DNA from: a candidate division SR1 bacterium
Lineage (GTDB): Bacteria > Patescibacteriota > Gracilibacteria > Absconditabacterales > Absconditicoccaceae
DNA length: 5,280 bases
Reading direction: 5' to 3'
Assembly (NCBI GenBank): GCA_025997135.1
Contig: BNUE01000054.1
Location: 1-5,280 of the forward strand
In this document: in pieces, positions 1 through 5,280 of the stretch
Position numbering within the stretch: the stretch's first letter is position 1
Layout: every line of letters starts with the position of its first letter
Translations under genes and position numbers: made by a program
Notes under the pieces: model-generated
What the model saw: only the letters and a program-made list of their open reading frames with translations
What the model was told of the DNA's origin: nothing
Database searches by the model: none

Positions 1-96
1 ATTGATGAACTGGATTTCTGGATGAAGAAGTACATATTTATTCAGAAAGTTTGAGCCGATGAACCCAGCTCCGCCTGTGATGATTATTTTTTGCAT
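1..96 (-). CDS. rfbB: NAD-dependent sugar-nucleotide dehydratase/epimerase, probably dTDP-glucose 4,6-dehydratase (N-terminal 32 residues, cut by window edge)
   Basis: Reading from the ATG at 96-94 gives 32 residues that run off the left edge with no stop. They start MQKIIITGGAGFIGSNFL, the dinucleotide-binding Rossmann signature of extended short-chain dehydrogenases: TGGAGFIG at residues 7-14 is the glycine-rich loop that holds NAD. The following GSNF and the HPEIQFIN segment at residues 25-32 fit the RfbB subfamily, where this strand normally leads into an N-L-D acidic stretch that binds the NAD ribose. RfbB converts dTDP-glucose to dTDP-4-keto-6-deoxyglucose in deoxysugar (rhamnose) synthesis for surface polysaccharide. 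The active-site Y-x-x-x-K is outside the window, so another family member such as a UDP-sugar epimerase is possible. The gene lies 35 bases downstream of the previous stop, probably in the same transcript. No clear Shine-Dalgarno precedes it, only AAAG. The family call is strong; the exact enzyme is an inference. Confidence 0.72.
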   Translation of the reverse strand, partial: MQKIIITGGAGFIGSNFLNKYVLLHPEIQFIN

Positions 97-131
97 ATAT
101 CTTTAGAAAAAAGAAATAAAATGCTGATTAT

Positions 132-788
132 TTAGATAGTCCACGCTCCATGAGCGATAGCTTTTAACTCCCAACTACCATTTTCCTGCACGAAAACGAG
201 ATACAGACTTTTTCGATCAATTCCATCAAATCACTCAATTGTCCCAGGAATATGATATTCAATAATTTCAGATCATGGAAACAAATCCGCAAGTTGCATT
301 ATAGTATTCCCACGAGTAGCAACTTCCGTTCCCTGAAAAATCTCTGGAGCAGTCAGATAATCTGCATCTCGAATAAACTGATTATAATAGTCATTAAAAG
401 TCAATTTCATAGGCTCACCATTACCATCTCAATATCATCGTAAATATTCACCTGTGAGAGATGGCAGTTCTGCTAACTCACGAGCAAAAAACATCTGCAT
501 CACGAATCTATCAGACGACTGCATAAAAGGATAAGGCAAGAAATATAGTTCTTCTCATACGTATAAGGATAACCCTGCCATATCTTTCACAGATAAAAGC
601 TCCAGTATTTCTCTACCAAGAGTTAATAATGAACTATTTTCTTCATTCTCTGTATGTAAAACTTCTGGTAAAGTTTGAGATTTTTTAAAGATAAGAGACG
701 TAGAAATAGGAGAAAACTGCTTCCATCCCCAAATTCACACCAAAACAATAATCACTCCCAAACAAATAAAAATCAGATTTTTTTTCAT
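132..788 (-). CDS. Membrane-anchored extracytoplasmic protein of unknown function, 218 residues, UGA read as Gly
   Basis: With TGA as Gly, the ATG at 788-786 opens a 218-residue frame that closes with TAA at 134-132. TGA occurs at codons 18, 78, 118, 120, 172 and 186. The N-terminus, MKKNLIFICLGVIIVLVGIW, is a short charged start followed by one hydrophobic segment (about residues 5-20), which is a signal anchor or uncleaved signal. No lipobox is seen at Cys9. The remainder is a soluble domain with many aromatic and acidic residues, presumably outside the membrane. It includes LTFNDYYNQFIRDADYLTAP in the middle and ends with a strand-rich tail, SLYLVFVQENGSWELKAIAHGAWTI-like in order (last 25 residues). 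From memory, that tail resembles the ends of uncharacterised Firmicute and CPR proteins with a 'LRLVF..nGkWyLvgI.H..WTI' pattern; I could not search for this. The start is placed here because the upstream extension lies in another frame inside gltX, 11 bases separate it from the gltX stop, and the MKKN signal segment begins exactly here. Function is unknown. Confidence 0.82.
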
Positions 789-799
789 TTTATTATAAA

Positions 800-2458
800 T
801 TAAGAATAAAACATTAAACGAGAGATAACCCTTTCTCTGCCCATAACTTTCATCATAGAAAAAAGGTCTGGAGTCTGCTTGGAATTTAAGAGTTTTATAC
901 GCAGAAACATCGCCAAATCTCACACCTTTCCGACATAACCTCCTTCCTTAAACTGAGCATTATTTGCAGCAAAACCATATTTTCATCAGATTTCTTTTAG
1001 CTGATTAAATCGAACCTCTGTATCATTTTCAAGGTTAAAATTAGCAGAATAATCAGAAATAAAAAGCTGAAGAGAATCTAACATTTCTGCACTAAAAGTG
1101 GAATTTATCAGCTCTACAATAGATTGCCTTACCTCACCAGAGATAAAAATCTCATCAAAAAAGTTAATTGTCTGAGCCATCACATCGGCATACGTAGTGT
1201 ATCTTTTGGGATCTTTTGGTGTAAAACGCTCAATATTGATGGCAAATTTAGCGTAGTCTGGATGGTTTTGAAGCAATTTAGCATAATCTGGATGATATAT
1301 GCGTGCTCGATCCAACGTCTGATTATATAACTCCTCTGTAGATACCTGAGACAGATGAGAATTAGCAATTCGATCTAGTTTTTGTTGGTCAAAAAGCGAT
1401 CAAGAAACGCTCATCTTGGATAATTCAAAATGAAATTCACTCAAATCAGACTCAACATGGTCTTTTCTTCGATCCTCGAAACTAGAGTCTGCCAAGGTCA
1501 TAATGTATTCAATGAGAGCCTGTGTTTGGTATCATTTTTGGAAGAAAAACGCTACATTCGCCTCTGGATCATGACGCTTACTCAGCTTTCTTTTTTTACC
1601 TTGATCCAGCTTGCAAATTGGAGCTACGTGAGCGTATGCTGGAACTTTCAAACCAAAAGATTTAAAAAGCTGAATATGTAGAGGAACGCTAGTTAACCAC
1701 TCCTCTCCCCTCATTACAAGTGATGTCCTCATCAACGTATCATCCACAATATGAGCCAGATGATAAGTCGGAAGCCCATCTTTTTTTAAGATCACAATAT
1801 CATTGTAGTTATCAATCATCGAAATTTCACCTCTGATCTCATCATTGAAAGTAATTTTGTGAGTCAAATCAGCGGGACTACGGAATCTAATCACTTCAAA
1901 CGTATCACCTGCAGAATGATAAGTCTGAGCCAACTGATCAGGAGTAAAATTACGATATTTAGAGAACTCACCATAAATACCAGGAATCAGCTTTTTTTCC
2001 GTTTGTAAAGAGCGAATTGACTCTATTTCTGCTGCACTCATCCAGCACGGATAAGCCAAACCTTGCGAAACTAAATACTTTATAAAAACCAAATAAATTT
2101 CACGCCTTTCAGACTGAAAATAAGGTCAGTATTCTCCGCCAATCTCTGGTCATTCATCGATATTTAGTCAAAATTTGTCGAGTGAAGCCAATAAAACATC
2201 CACTGCGTCATCGACTTTGCGAAGCTGATCAGTATCTTCCACACGTAAATAAAAAATTCCATCATTTTGACGTGCATATTTCCAGTTAACCAGTGCCGTA
2301 AATAAATTCCCAAAATGAAAATACCCTGTCGGACTCGGAGCAATACGGTCGCAAACGTTTTGATTACGCTCTGGATATTTCGCGAGCAAACTTTCAATAG
2401 ACATTTTCTCATAATCAACCTCAGGAAACAACAAATTTGCAAGTTCTAATCGACTCAT
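800..2458 (-). CDS. gltX: Glutamyl-tRNA synthetase, 552 residues, UGA read as Gly
   Basis: This class I aminoacyl-tRNA synthetase charges tRNA-Glu (and possibly tRNA-Gln) with glutamate in the cytoplasm. The standard code breaks it into several pieces. TGA as Gly at codons 97, 103, 111, 309, 353, 491, 492 and 513 joins them into one 552-residue protein ending in TAA (802-800). Motifs in order are: [14 protein letters not shown] (residues 38-51, with HFGN as the HIGH signature), [16 protein letters not shown] (its G is the TGA at 2128-2126), a central [11 protein letters not shown] stretch, MRGEEWLTS, and KLSKR at 291-295 (the KMSKR ATP-binding loop). An anticodon-binding C-terminal region follows, with [22 protein letters not shown] and a [14 protein letters not shown] end. 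About 37 residues precede the HIGH domain (LANLLFPEV...LLAKYPERN). A similar extension occurs in clostridial-type GltX, which supports the ATG at 2458. Only one cysteine is seen in the zinc-binding area (YPCWMSAAE), so metal binding is doubtful. Confidence 0.96.
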
Positions 2459-2467
2459 TTTTTCAAA

Positions 2468-2485
2468 TCAGAAATAAAATTCTGA
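2468..2485. repeat. Weak inverted repeat in the yraN-gltX gap
   Basis: TCAGAA (2468-2473) and TTCTGA (2480-2485) form a six-base inverted repeat around a six-base loop, about 10 bases upstream of the gltX ATG. On the plus strand a T-run follows shortly after. The stem is short and A+T-rich, so it is at best a weak structure affecting gltX initiation. The rest of the 78-base gap (2459-2536) shows no convincing promoter; an AAGC/GCTT pairing near 2514-2531 is also weak. Confidence 0.25.
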
Positions 2486-2536
2486 CTATTTTTTAGATTT
2501 TTGACCAAGAAAAGCAAGCTTAAATAAAGCCCAACA

Positions 2537-2884
2537 TTAAAAATCCCCTGTAATATCCTCATAGACTTCAATAACTTTGCCTCATTTTACCAGCACGACA
2601 TCAATTCTAATCTCATCATACTCACTATCATCTACATCTTGTAAAAAAGACCCCAAAGCCCTCTCCAGAGCACGCATTTTGTGAGGTGTAATATAATCAT
2701 CAAATTCATCTATCGTATCTAAATATTTCACTTCAATTGCGACCAGATTTTTTCCTTTTTTCATCAAAAGATCCAGTTCTCAACCTTGAATTGTAAAATT
2801 GCTCCTCAGAAAGACATATCATTTATCCTGATAATACTGTTTCGCCAGTTCTTCACCTTGTTTTCCTTTTTCTTTTAATTGCAT
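2537..2884 (-). CDS. yraN: YraN/UPF0102 family nuclease-like protein, 115 residues, UGA read as Gly
   Basis: The ATG at 2884-2882 opens a 115-residue frame ending in TAA at 2539-2537, with TGA at codons 22, 35 and 101. The layout matches UPF0102/YraN, small proteins with a PD-(D/E)xK nuclease fold related to Holliday-junction resolvases. It has an N-terminal KGKQGEELAKQYYQDKGYVFL helix-strand region, then GGELDLL (residues 34-40, catalytic-type D38; the second G is a TGA), then LVAIEVKY (E51-x-K53), a basic helix (HKMRALERAL), and a final RIDVVLVKGGKVIEV strand pair. Length is close to the family's usual 115-130 residues. The start is fixed by its overlap with the ftsX stop: TAATG shares one base, implying translational coupling. 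No Shine-Dalgarno is seen. The biological role of the family is poorly known; DNA recombination or repair is inferred from the fold. Homology is clear, activity is not shown. Confidence 0.92.
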
Positions 2885-3825
2885 TATTTGAGTTTTTTAT
2901 GTAAAGTTGAGATAAAACGATATGAAATGGCCATCAAAGGACCCATAATCACGATAATCTCAGCTCCAACAACTGCCAACACACTACTCCACTCCTCCAT
3001 CAGATGAGGAATTAAAGCGTATTGCATCACCAGCATCATATAATAGTCTAGCACAAAAAGGCTCGTCCCGACCAGGATAAATGCCAAAACAAACCCTCAA
3101 ATCACAACGTATGCAATACTCGCCAGAAATGGTCTAATAATTTGCCTTTTAGTCGCTCATAATAGCTTCTTAACCTGAATATCATCACGAAATGTCGCAA
3201 ATAGTCATTTTAGAAAGAAAATAGCAAAAGACAATATAACGATCGCCAACACTGCGACAAGTATCCAGCATAATAATTGAATAAAATTAGAGAGTTGAAT
3301 AATATGTAGGATTCTATTTTCCTGTTGTTCCAGATCATCTAACTGTGAAAATTCTTGCACATTTTGGAAAGTATCCTGATGCTGAGTTATAATTTGCTGA
3401 AGAGTTGCATACTGACCTTGATTATGAAATACAACATAAAGAGTAGCTGGTAGCGGATTAGACACTCAGAATTTTTCCAAGCTTCCAGACAATTCAGGTA
3501 AACTGTTTTGCATAAATTTCAGAGCATCATCTTTTGTAGAGTATCTCACTTCTAGACCTGCATTTTTCAGAGCATCTCTAATTTCCATCACCTGTTTATC
3601 TATTTGTCCTTGATATGCTGGATCATCCTTGATATAAAAGTACATTCCAAGTTTAGTTTGCACATTTGCATTAAATTCCTGCCCATACATAGATATTCCG
3701 ACCAAAATATTGAGCAAAAACAGCAGAAATCCACATAAAATCCCAATCCAAATCATCTGAACTTTATAAAATTTGAATATTGCTTTCACATCATCTTGGA
3801 ACAGCTTTTTAACTGATGATTTCAT
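2884..3825 (-). CDS. ftsX: Cell-division ABC-transporter-like permease FtsX, 313 residues, UGA read as Gly
   Basis: The ATG at 3825-3823 opens a 313-residue frame closed by TAA at 2886-2884, with TGA at codons 120, 207, 223 and 243. The topology is that of FtsX: a short cytoplasmic N-terminus, TM1 at about 24-46 (MIWIGILCGFLLFLLNILVG), a large outside loop, TM2 at about 182-205, TM3 at about 235-258 and TM4 at about 282-303. The loop carries the family pattern: YFYIKDDPAYQGQIDKQVME, a RYSTKDDALKFM segment, then NPLPATLYV (residues 123-131), the strongly conserved 'NPLP' strand. After TM2, VKKLLGATKRQIIRPF is the usual coupling-helix region; its G is a TGA. In other bacteria FtsX pairs with the ATPase FtsE and activates cell-wall hydrolases at the septum. 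No ftsE lies next to it here: the gene just upstream encodes a TPR protein. The 3' end overlaps yraN by one base. No Shine-Dalgarno is visible; the start is preceded by A/T-rich AAATAAA. Confidence 0.92.
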
Positions 3826-3849
3826 TTTATTTGTAATAAATATAAAACA

Positions 3850-4470
3850 TTATTTCCTGCCCTGCTTTTTCTCCAGTTCAATACATTTATTGAATAATTT
3901 AACTTTTTTTTCGTACCAATCAAGCTCTTTTTCCACAGTTTCTAGCTCATCACGGTGTTCAAAGAAATATTCAATCATCGTCTCAGCTTTCTCATAATAC
4001 TTTTCCAGCATAAAAACCTGTATCAAGTTATATACGACTTCTACATCTTTAGAATTTCACTGAAAAGCCAGTTGCAGATGAGTAATTCATTTTTCACGAT
4101 TACCATATCGATACTCGCATAATCCATAACACCTCCTAATCTCATGATTATCTCCATCGACCAACTCTAGCGATTTCTTCAAGATATTTCTCGCTTCTTC
4201 CCGATGATTTTTCTCCATCTCTAATAATCACTTGATATAAAGTCCCAATGGATCATCTTTTTTTTGGCTATTAAAGAAATCCATCGCCTTATCTGCCTTA
4301 TCTACATCTTGCTGACGATAATGGATATCCGCGATTTGGAGAAGTGCCTCTTCGTTTGAGGGATCCCTAGTTAATATATGATTTACCAGTTTTAAAGCAC
4401 TTTTGAAATCATTATTTTCTTTTAGAGTTTCTATTTGTTCTATCAATTCTTCAGGTATATAAGTATTCAT
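3850..4470 (-). CDS. Tetratricopeptide-repeat protein, 206 residues, UGA read as Gly
   Basis: The ATG at 4470-4468 opens a 206-residue frame ending in TAA at 3852-3850, with TGA at codons 81, 128 and 138. The protein is almost entirely helical. It shows the paired-helix pattern of TPR repeats, for example NNDFKSALKLVNHILTRDPS (about residues 19-38), NEEALLQIADIHYRQQDVDKA (about 39-59), YGLCEYRYGNREKGITHLQL in the middle and YNLIQVFMLEKYYEKAETMI later. I estimate four to five repeats. A charged, lysine/glutamate-rich helix (about 175-206) ends the protein and may form a short coiled coil. No signal peptide or membrane segment is seen, so it is presumably a cytoplasmic protein-binding scaffold. 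It is the first gene of the minus-strand train and lies 24 bases upstream of ftsX, the place where ftsE often sits. A partnership with FtsX is a guess from position only. Confidence 0.85.
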
Positions 4471-4509
4471 TTAGTATTTTATAAAGGTTAAAATCATTTA
4501 TTACTATCA

Positions 4510-4537
4510 ATTATAAACATTCACACAACAAAAACAA
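4510..4537 (-). promoter_or_regulatory. Candidate promoter for the TPR-ftsX-yraN-gltX gene train
   Basis: On the minus strand a perfect TATAAT (4515-4510) lies about 40 bases before the TPR ATG. A TTGTTT at 4537-4532, matching three of six -35 consensus bases, is 16 bases upstream. Start of transcription would be near 4503, giving a leader of about 30 bases. The surrounding DNA is A+T-rich, so a chance TATAAT is possible. The position at the head of the gene train supports the call. Confidence 0.45.
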
Positions 4538-4568
4538 AAATAAATCTGATTTTTACCTCTTTTTCAGC

Positions 4569-4582
4569 TTGACGTTTGACGT
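4569..4582. repeat. Tandem TTGACGT repeat, possible operator
   Basis: The heptamer TTGACGT occurs twice head to tail (4569-4575 and 4576-4582) in the divergent control region, 21 bases before the -35 box of the plus-strand promoter and upstream of the opposing promoter. Such a placement suits a regulator-binding site or an alternative -35 region (each copy contains TTGAC). The repeat is seen; a role is inferred. Confidence 0.4.
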
Positions 4583-4603
4583 TTTTAATTATTAAAATTG
4601 CTC

Positions 4604-4631
4604 TTGACTTTTACAAAAAAATCAGTATAAT
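4604..4631 (+). promoter_or_regulatory. Strong sigma-70-type promoter for the 146-residue orphan gene
   Basis: TTGACT (4604-4609, five of six -35 consensus bases) and TATAAT (4626-4631, perfect -10) are separated by 16 bases. Transcription would start near 4638, about 28 bases before the ATG at 4666, leaving room for the GAGG ribosome-binding site. This is the best promoter match in the window and suggests that the downstream gene is well expressed. Confidence 0.72.
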
Positions 4632-4653
4632 CAAGAATAAATAAAAATTAAAT

Positions 4654-4657
4654 GAGG
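4654..4657 (+). promoter_or_regulatory. Shine-Dalgarno GAGG that decides the start at 4666
   Basis: GAGG at 4654-4657 is followed by eight bases and then the ATG at 4666, an ideal spacing. A competing ATG at 4652 overlaps the GAGG itself and opens only a 16-codon frame, so it is not the start. The minus-strand genes in this window show no comparable Shine-Dalgarno. Confidence 0.7.
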
Positions 4658-4665
4658 AAAAAATT

Positions 4666-5106
4666 ATGCGCAAGCAAATTATCAATAGAGAGCAATCTCT
4701 AAAAACAAAAGAGTATATGGAGGCTGTGTTTTATTTCATATTATTCTCTATCGGAGAAGCCAAACTCTTTTATCAATGTTTCGAAGGTAAAGTTATAGAG
4801 ACTTTAGATGAAACATTTGAAGAATGGGTATCTATGTGCCAGAAATCTGAGAAATCCTTTCAGATAACGATAAACGGCACAAGTGCAGAAAATGCCTACT
4901 TTATGACTTGGATTGATAAATACATTTTGCACAAAAAATCCAAATCAAAGCTTGAAAAAGAAGTGTGGCAACCCGAATTAGACGCAGATCTAGTTCCCAA
5001 ATTAAAGTTCTTACCAAAAATAAAAACCATTAAAGAAGAAACTCATTGGCACAAAAATAAGAATAATGGTATCAAAAGTATTGATTTATTTATTACAATA
5101 CAGTAA
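4666..5106 (+). CDS. Orphan hypothetical protein, 146 residues
   Basis: I do not recognise this protein. It runs from ATG 4666 (after GAGG) to TAA 5104-5106. The N-terminus is basic (MRKQIINREQSLKTKEYMEA). It is followed by a moderately hydrophobic aromatic stretch (VFYFILFSIGEAKLFYQCF, about residues 21-39) that contains charges and looks more like a buried helix than a membrane span. An acidic middle (ETLDETFEEW) and a lysine-rich C-terminal half come next, ending in a strand-like SIDLFITIQ. It has no cysteine pair, nucleotide-binding loop or signal peptide. Its glycines use only GGN codons; no TGA occurs, in contrast to every complete neighbouring gene, though there are only about four glycines. 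It is transcribed divergently from the gene train by a near-consensus promoter and is followed by an insertion-sequence end. A recently acquired accessory gene or a lineage-specific gene would both fit. Confidence 0.7.
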   Translation: MRKQIINREQSLKTKEYMEAVFYFILFSIGEAKLFYQCFEGKVIETLDETFEEWVSMCQKSEKSFQITINGTSAENAYFMTWIDKYILHKKSKSKLEKEVWQPELDADLVPKLKFLPKIKTIKEETHWHKNKNNGIKSIDLFITIQ

Positions 5107-5142
5107 GATAAGAATTATCCAAAGAGAATCTATTGTTTTATA

Positions 5143-5155
5143 CGAGAAATTCTCG
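5143..5155. repeat. 13-base palindrome CGAGAAATTCTCG
   Basis: CGAGAA (5143-5148) and TTCTCG (5150-5155) are perfect inverted copies around one base. The palindrome sits between the stop of the orphan gene (5106) and the inferred end of the insertion sequence. No T-run follows directly, so it is a poor terminator. IS30-family elements are known to favour palindromic targets, so this may be the insertion site. Confidence 0.4.
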
Positions 5156-5205
5156 ACTAATTTTCAAGCAAAATGCACCACAGAGGCAAACTCAGTAGAT
5201 AAGAA

Positions 5206-5280
5206 CTAGATTTCTCAATTTTGATACTTTTTAAACAAGTTTTCAGCACTTTCATAACCTAGAATTTTTCTAGGTTTTTG
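5206..5280 (-). CDS. Transposase, IS30-like (C-terminal 24 residues only)
   Basis: The minus-strand frame entering at 5280 reads QKPRKILGYESAENLFKKYQ, then N, TGA (5217-5215), E, I and TAG at 5208-5206. The pattern 'RPRK.LgY.tp.E.F' just before the stop is the characteristic end of the DDE integrase-core domain in IS30-family transposases, and also occurs in some IS3-type enzymes. The catalytic residues lie outside the window. Under code 25 the TGA is Gly and the protein ends GEI; under the standard code it would end three codons earlier, so this TGA alone does not test the code. A perfect 9-base inverted repeat lies inside the coding frame. Confidence 0.68.
5256..5276. repeat. Perfect 9-base stem-loop within the transposase 3' coding region
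   Basis: AACCTAGAA (5256-5264), loop TTT, and TTCTAGGTT (5268-5276) form a perfect hairpin, with T bases continuing to 5279 on the plus strand. In plus orientation it looks like a rho-independent terminator that could stop read-through from the orphan gene, 150 bases after its stop, into the transposase. It also encodes the transposase KPRKIL segment on the minus strand, so the symmetry could be coincidental. The stem is A+T-rich and only moderately stable. Confidence 0.4.

Larger units (their letters stand above)
5156..5280 (-). mobile_element. 3' end of an IS30-type insertion sequence (runs off the right edge)
   Basis: This covers the transposase C-terminus (5280-5206) and about 50 bases after its stop. 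On the plus strand the outer part reads CTAATTTTCAAGCAAAATGC (5157-5176), followed by ACCACAG. IS30-family terminal repeats often contain a similar 'AA(A/G)TGCA.CAC' block, as I recall it, so the element probably ends near 5156-5160. The other terminal repeat is outside the window, so the boundary and the family are inferred. Confidence 0.45.

Noticed and set aside
252..443. Plus-strand 63-codon frame
   Set aside because: It is antisense to the anchored-protein gene, has no ribosome-binding site and its translation looks like low-complexity shadow sequence.
735..923. Minus-strand 62-codon frame starting [10 protein letters not shown]
   Set aside because: Its first part overlaps the 3' end of gltX in another frame. 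Only the part from ATG 788 onward is real, as the start of the anchored protein.
1124..1681. Plus-strand frames within gltX
   Set aside because: They are antisense shadows of a confidently identified synthetase, with no Shine-Dalgarno or family resemblance.
800..2458. gltX as a pseudogene broken by multiple nonsense mutations
   Set aside because: All interruptions are TGA, never TAA or TAG, there are no frameshifts, all motifs are intact, and four neighbouring genes show the same pattern. Recoding explains this far better than decay.
3773..3997. Plus-strand 74-codon frame, serine-rich
   Set aside because: It lies opposite the ftsX 5' end and the TPR 3' end; its Ser/Phe-rich translation is the complement of Lys/Glu-rich helices.
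132..4470. UGA as tryptophan (code 4) or selenocysteine
   Set aside because: TGA falls on conserved glycine positions and TGG already encodes Trp. Selenocysteine would not occur 24 times in unrelated genes without SECIS structures.
4652..4702. Alternative 16-codon plus-strand frame from ATG 4652 as a leader peptide
   Set aside because: Its ATG overlaps the GAGG that serves the ATG at 4666, and it has no ribosome-binding site of its own and no regulatory motif such as repeated codons.
5182..5255. Minus-strand frame starting ATG AAA GTG CTG near 5255
   Set aside because: It is a short frame of about 32 codons, out of phase with the transposase tail, which matches a known family ending in the overlapping frame.

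Overview
The window is A+T-rich bacterial DNA that only makes sense if UGA is read as glycine (NCBI translation table 25). Five adjacent minus-strand genes are each broken by in-frame TGA under the standard code. Reading TGA as Gly restores five full-length proteins, and several TGA codons fall on invariant family glycines (the G of GPYFQSER in GltX, the second G of GGELD in YraN). All complete genes end in TAA and the partial right-edge gene ends in TAG. This points to the candidate phyla Absconditabacteria (SR1) or Gracilibacteria (BD1-5); the sequence does not decide between them.

Positions 1-4470 form one tightly packed minus-strand gene train. In transcription order it is: a TPR-repeat protein (4470-3850), FtsX (3825-2884), a YraN/UPF0102 nuclease-like protein (2884-2537, overlapping ftsX by one base as TAATG), glutamyl-tRNA synthetase GltX (2458-800), a membrane-anchored protein of unknown function (788-132), and the first 32 residues of an NAD-binding sugar-nucleotide dehydratase, probably RfbB (96-1, running off the left edge). 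The longest gap is 78 bases. The genes do not form one pathway: they cover cell-envelope/division (ftsX), translation (gltX), DNA processing (yraN) and sugar-nucleotide metabolism (rfbB-like). They probably share transcription because of compact genome organisation.

Positions 4471-4665 are a divergent control region. It holds a near-consensus plus-strand promoter (TTGACT-16-TATAAT), a tandem TTGACGT repeat, and a weaker candidate promoter for the minus-strand train. The plus-strand promoter drives a 146-residue orphan protein (4666-5106) that has a good Shine-Dalgarno sequence and no TGA codons, unlike its neighbours.

The right end (about 5156-5280) looks like the 3' end of an IS30-type insertion sequence on the minus strand. 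It carries the C-terminal 24 codons of a transposase (KPRKILGYES...), a possible terminal-repeat region, and a 13-base palindrome just outside the inferred end. I found no CRISPR array, rRNA or tRNA gene. The most notable signal is the pervasive UGA-to-glycine recoding.
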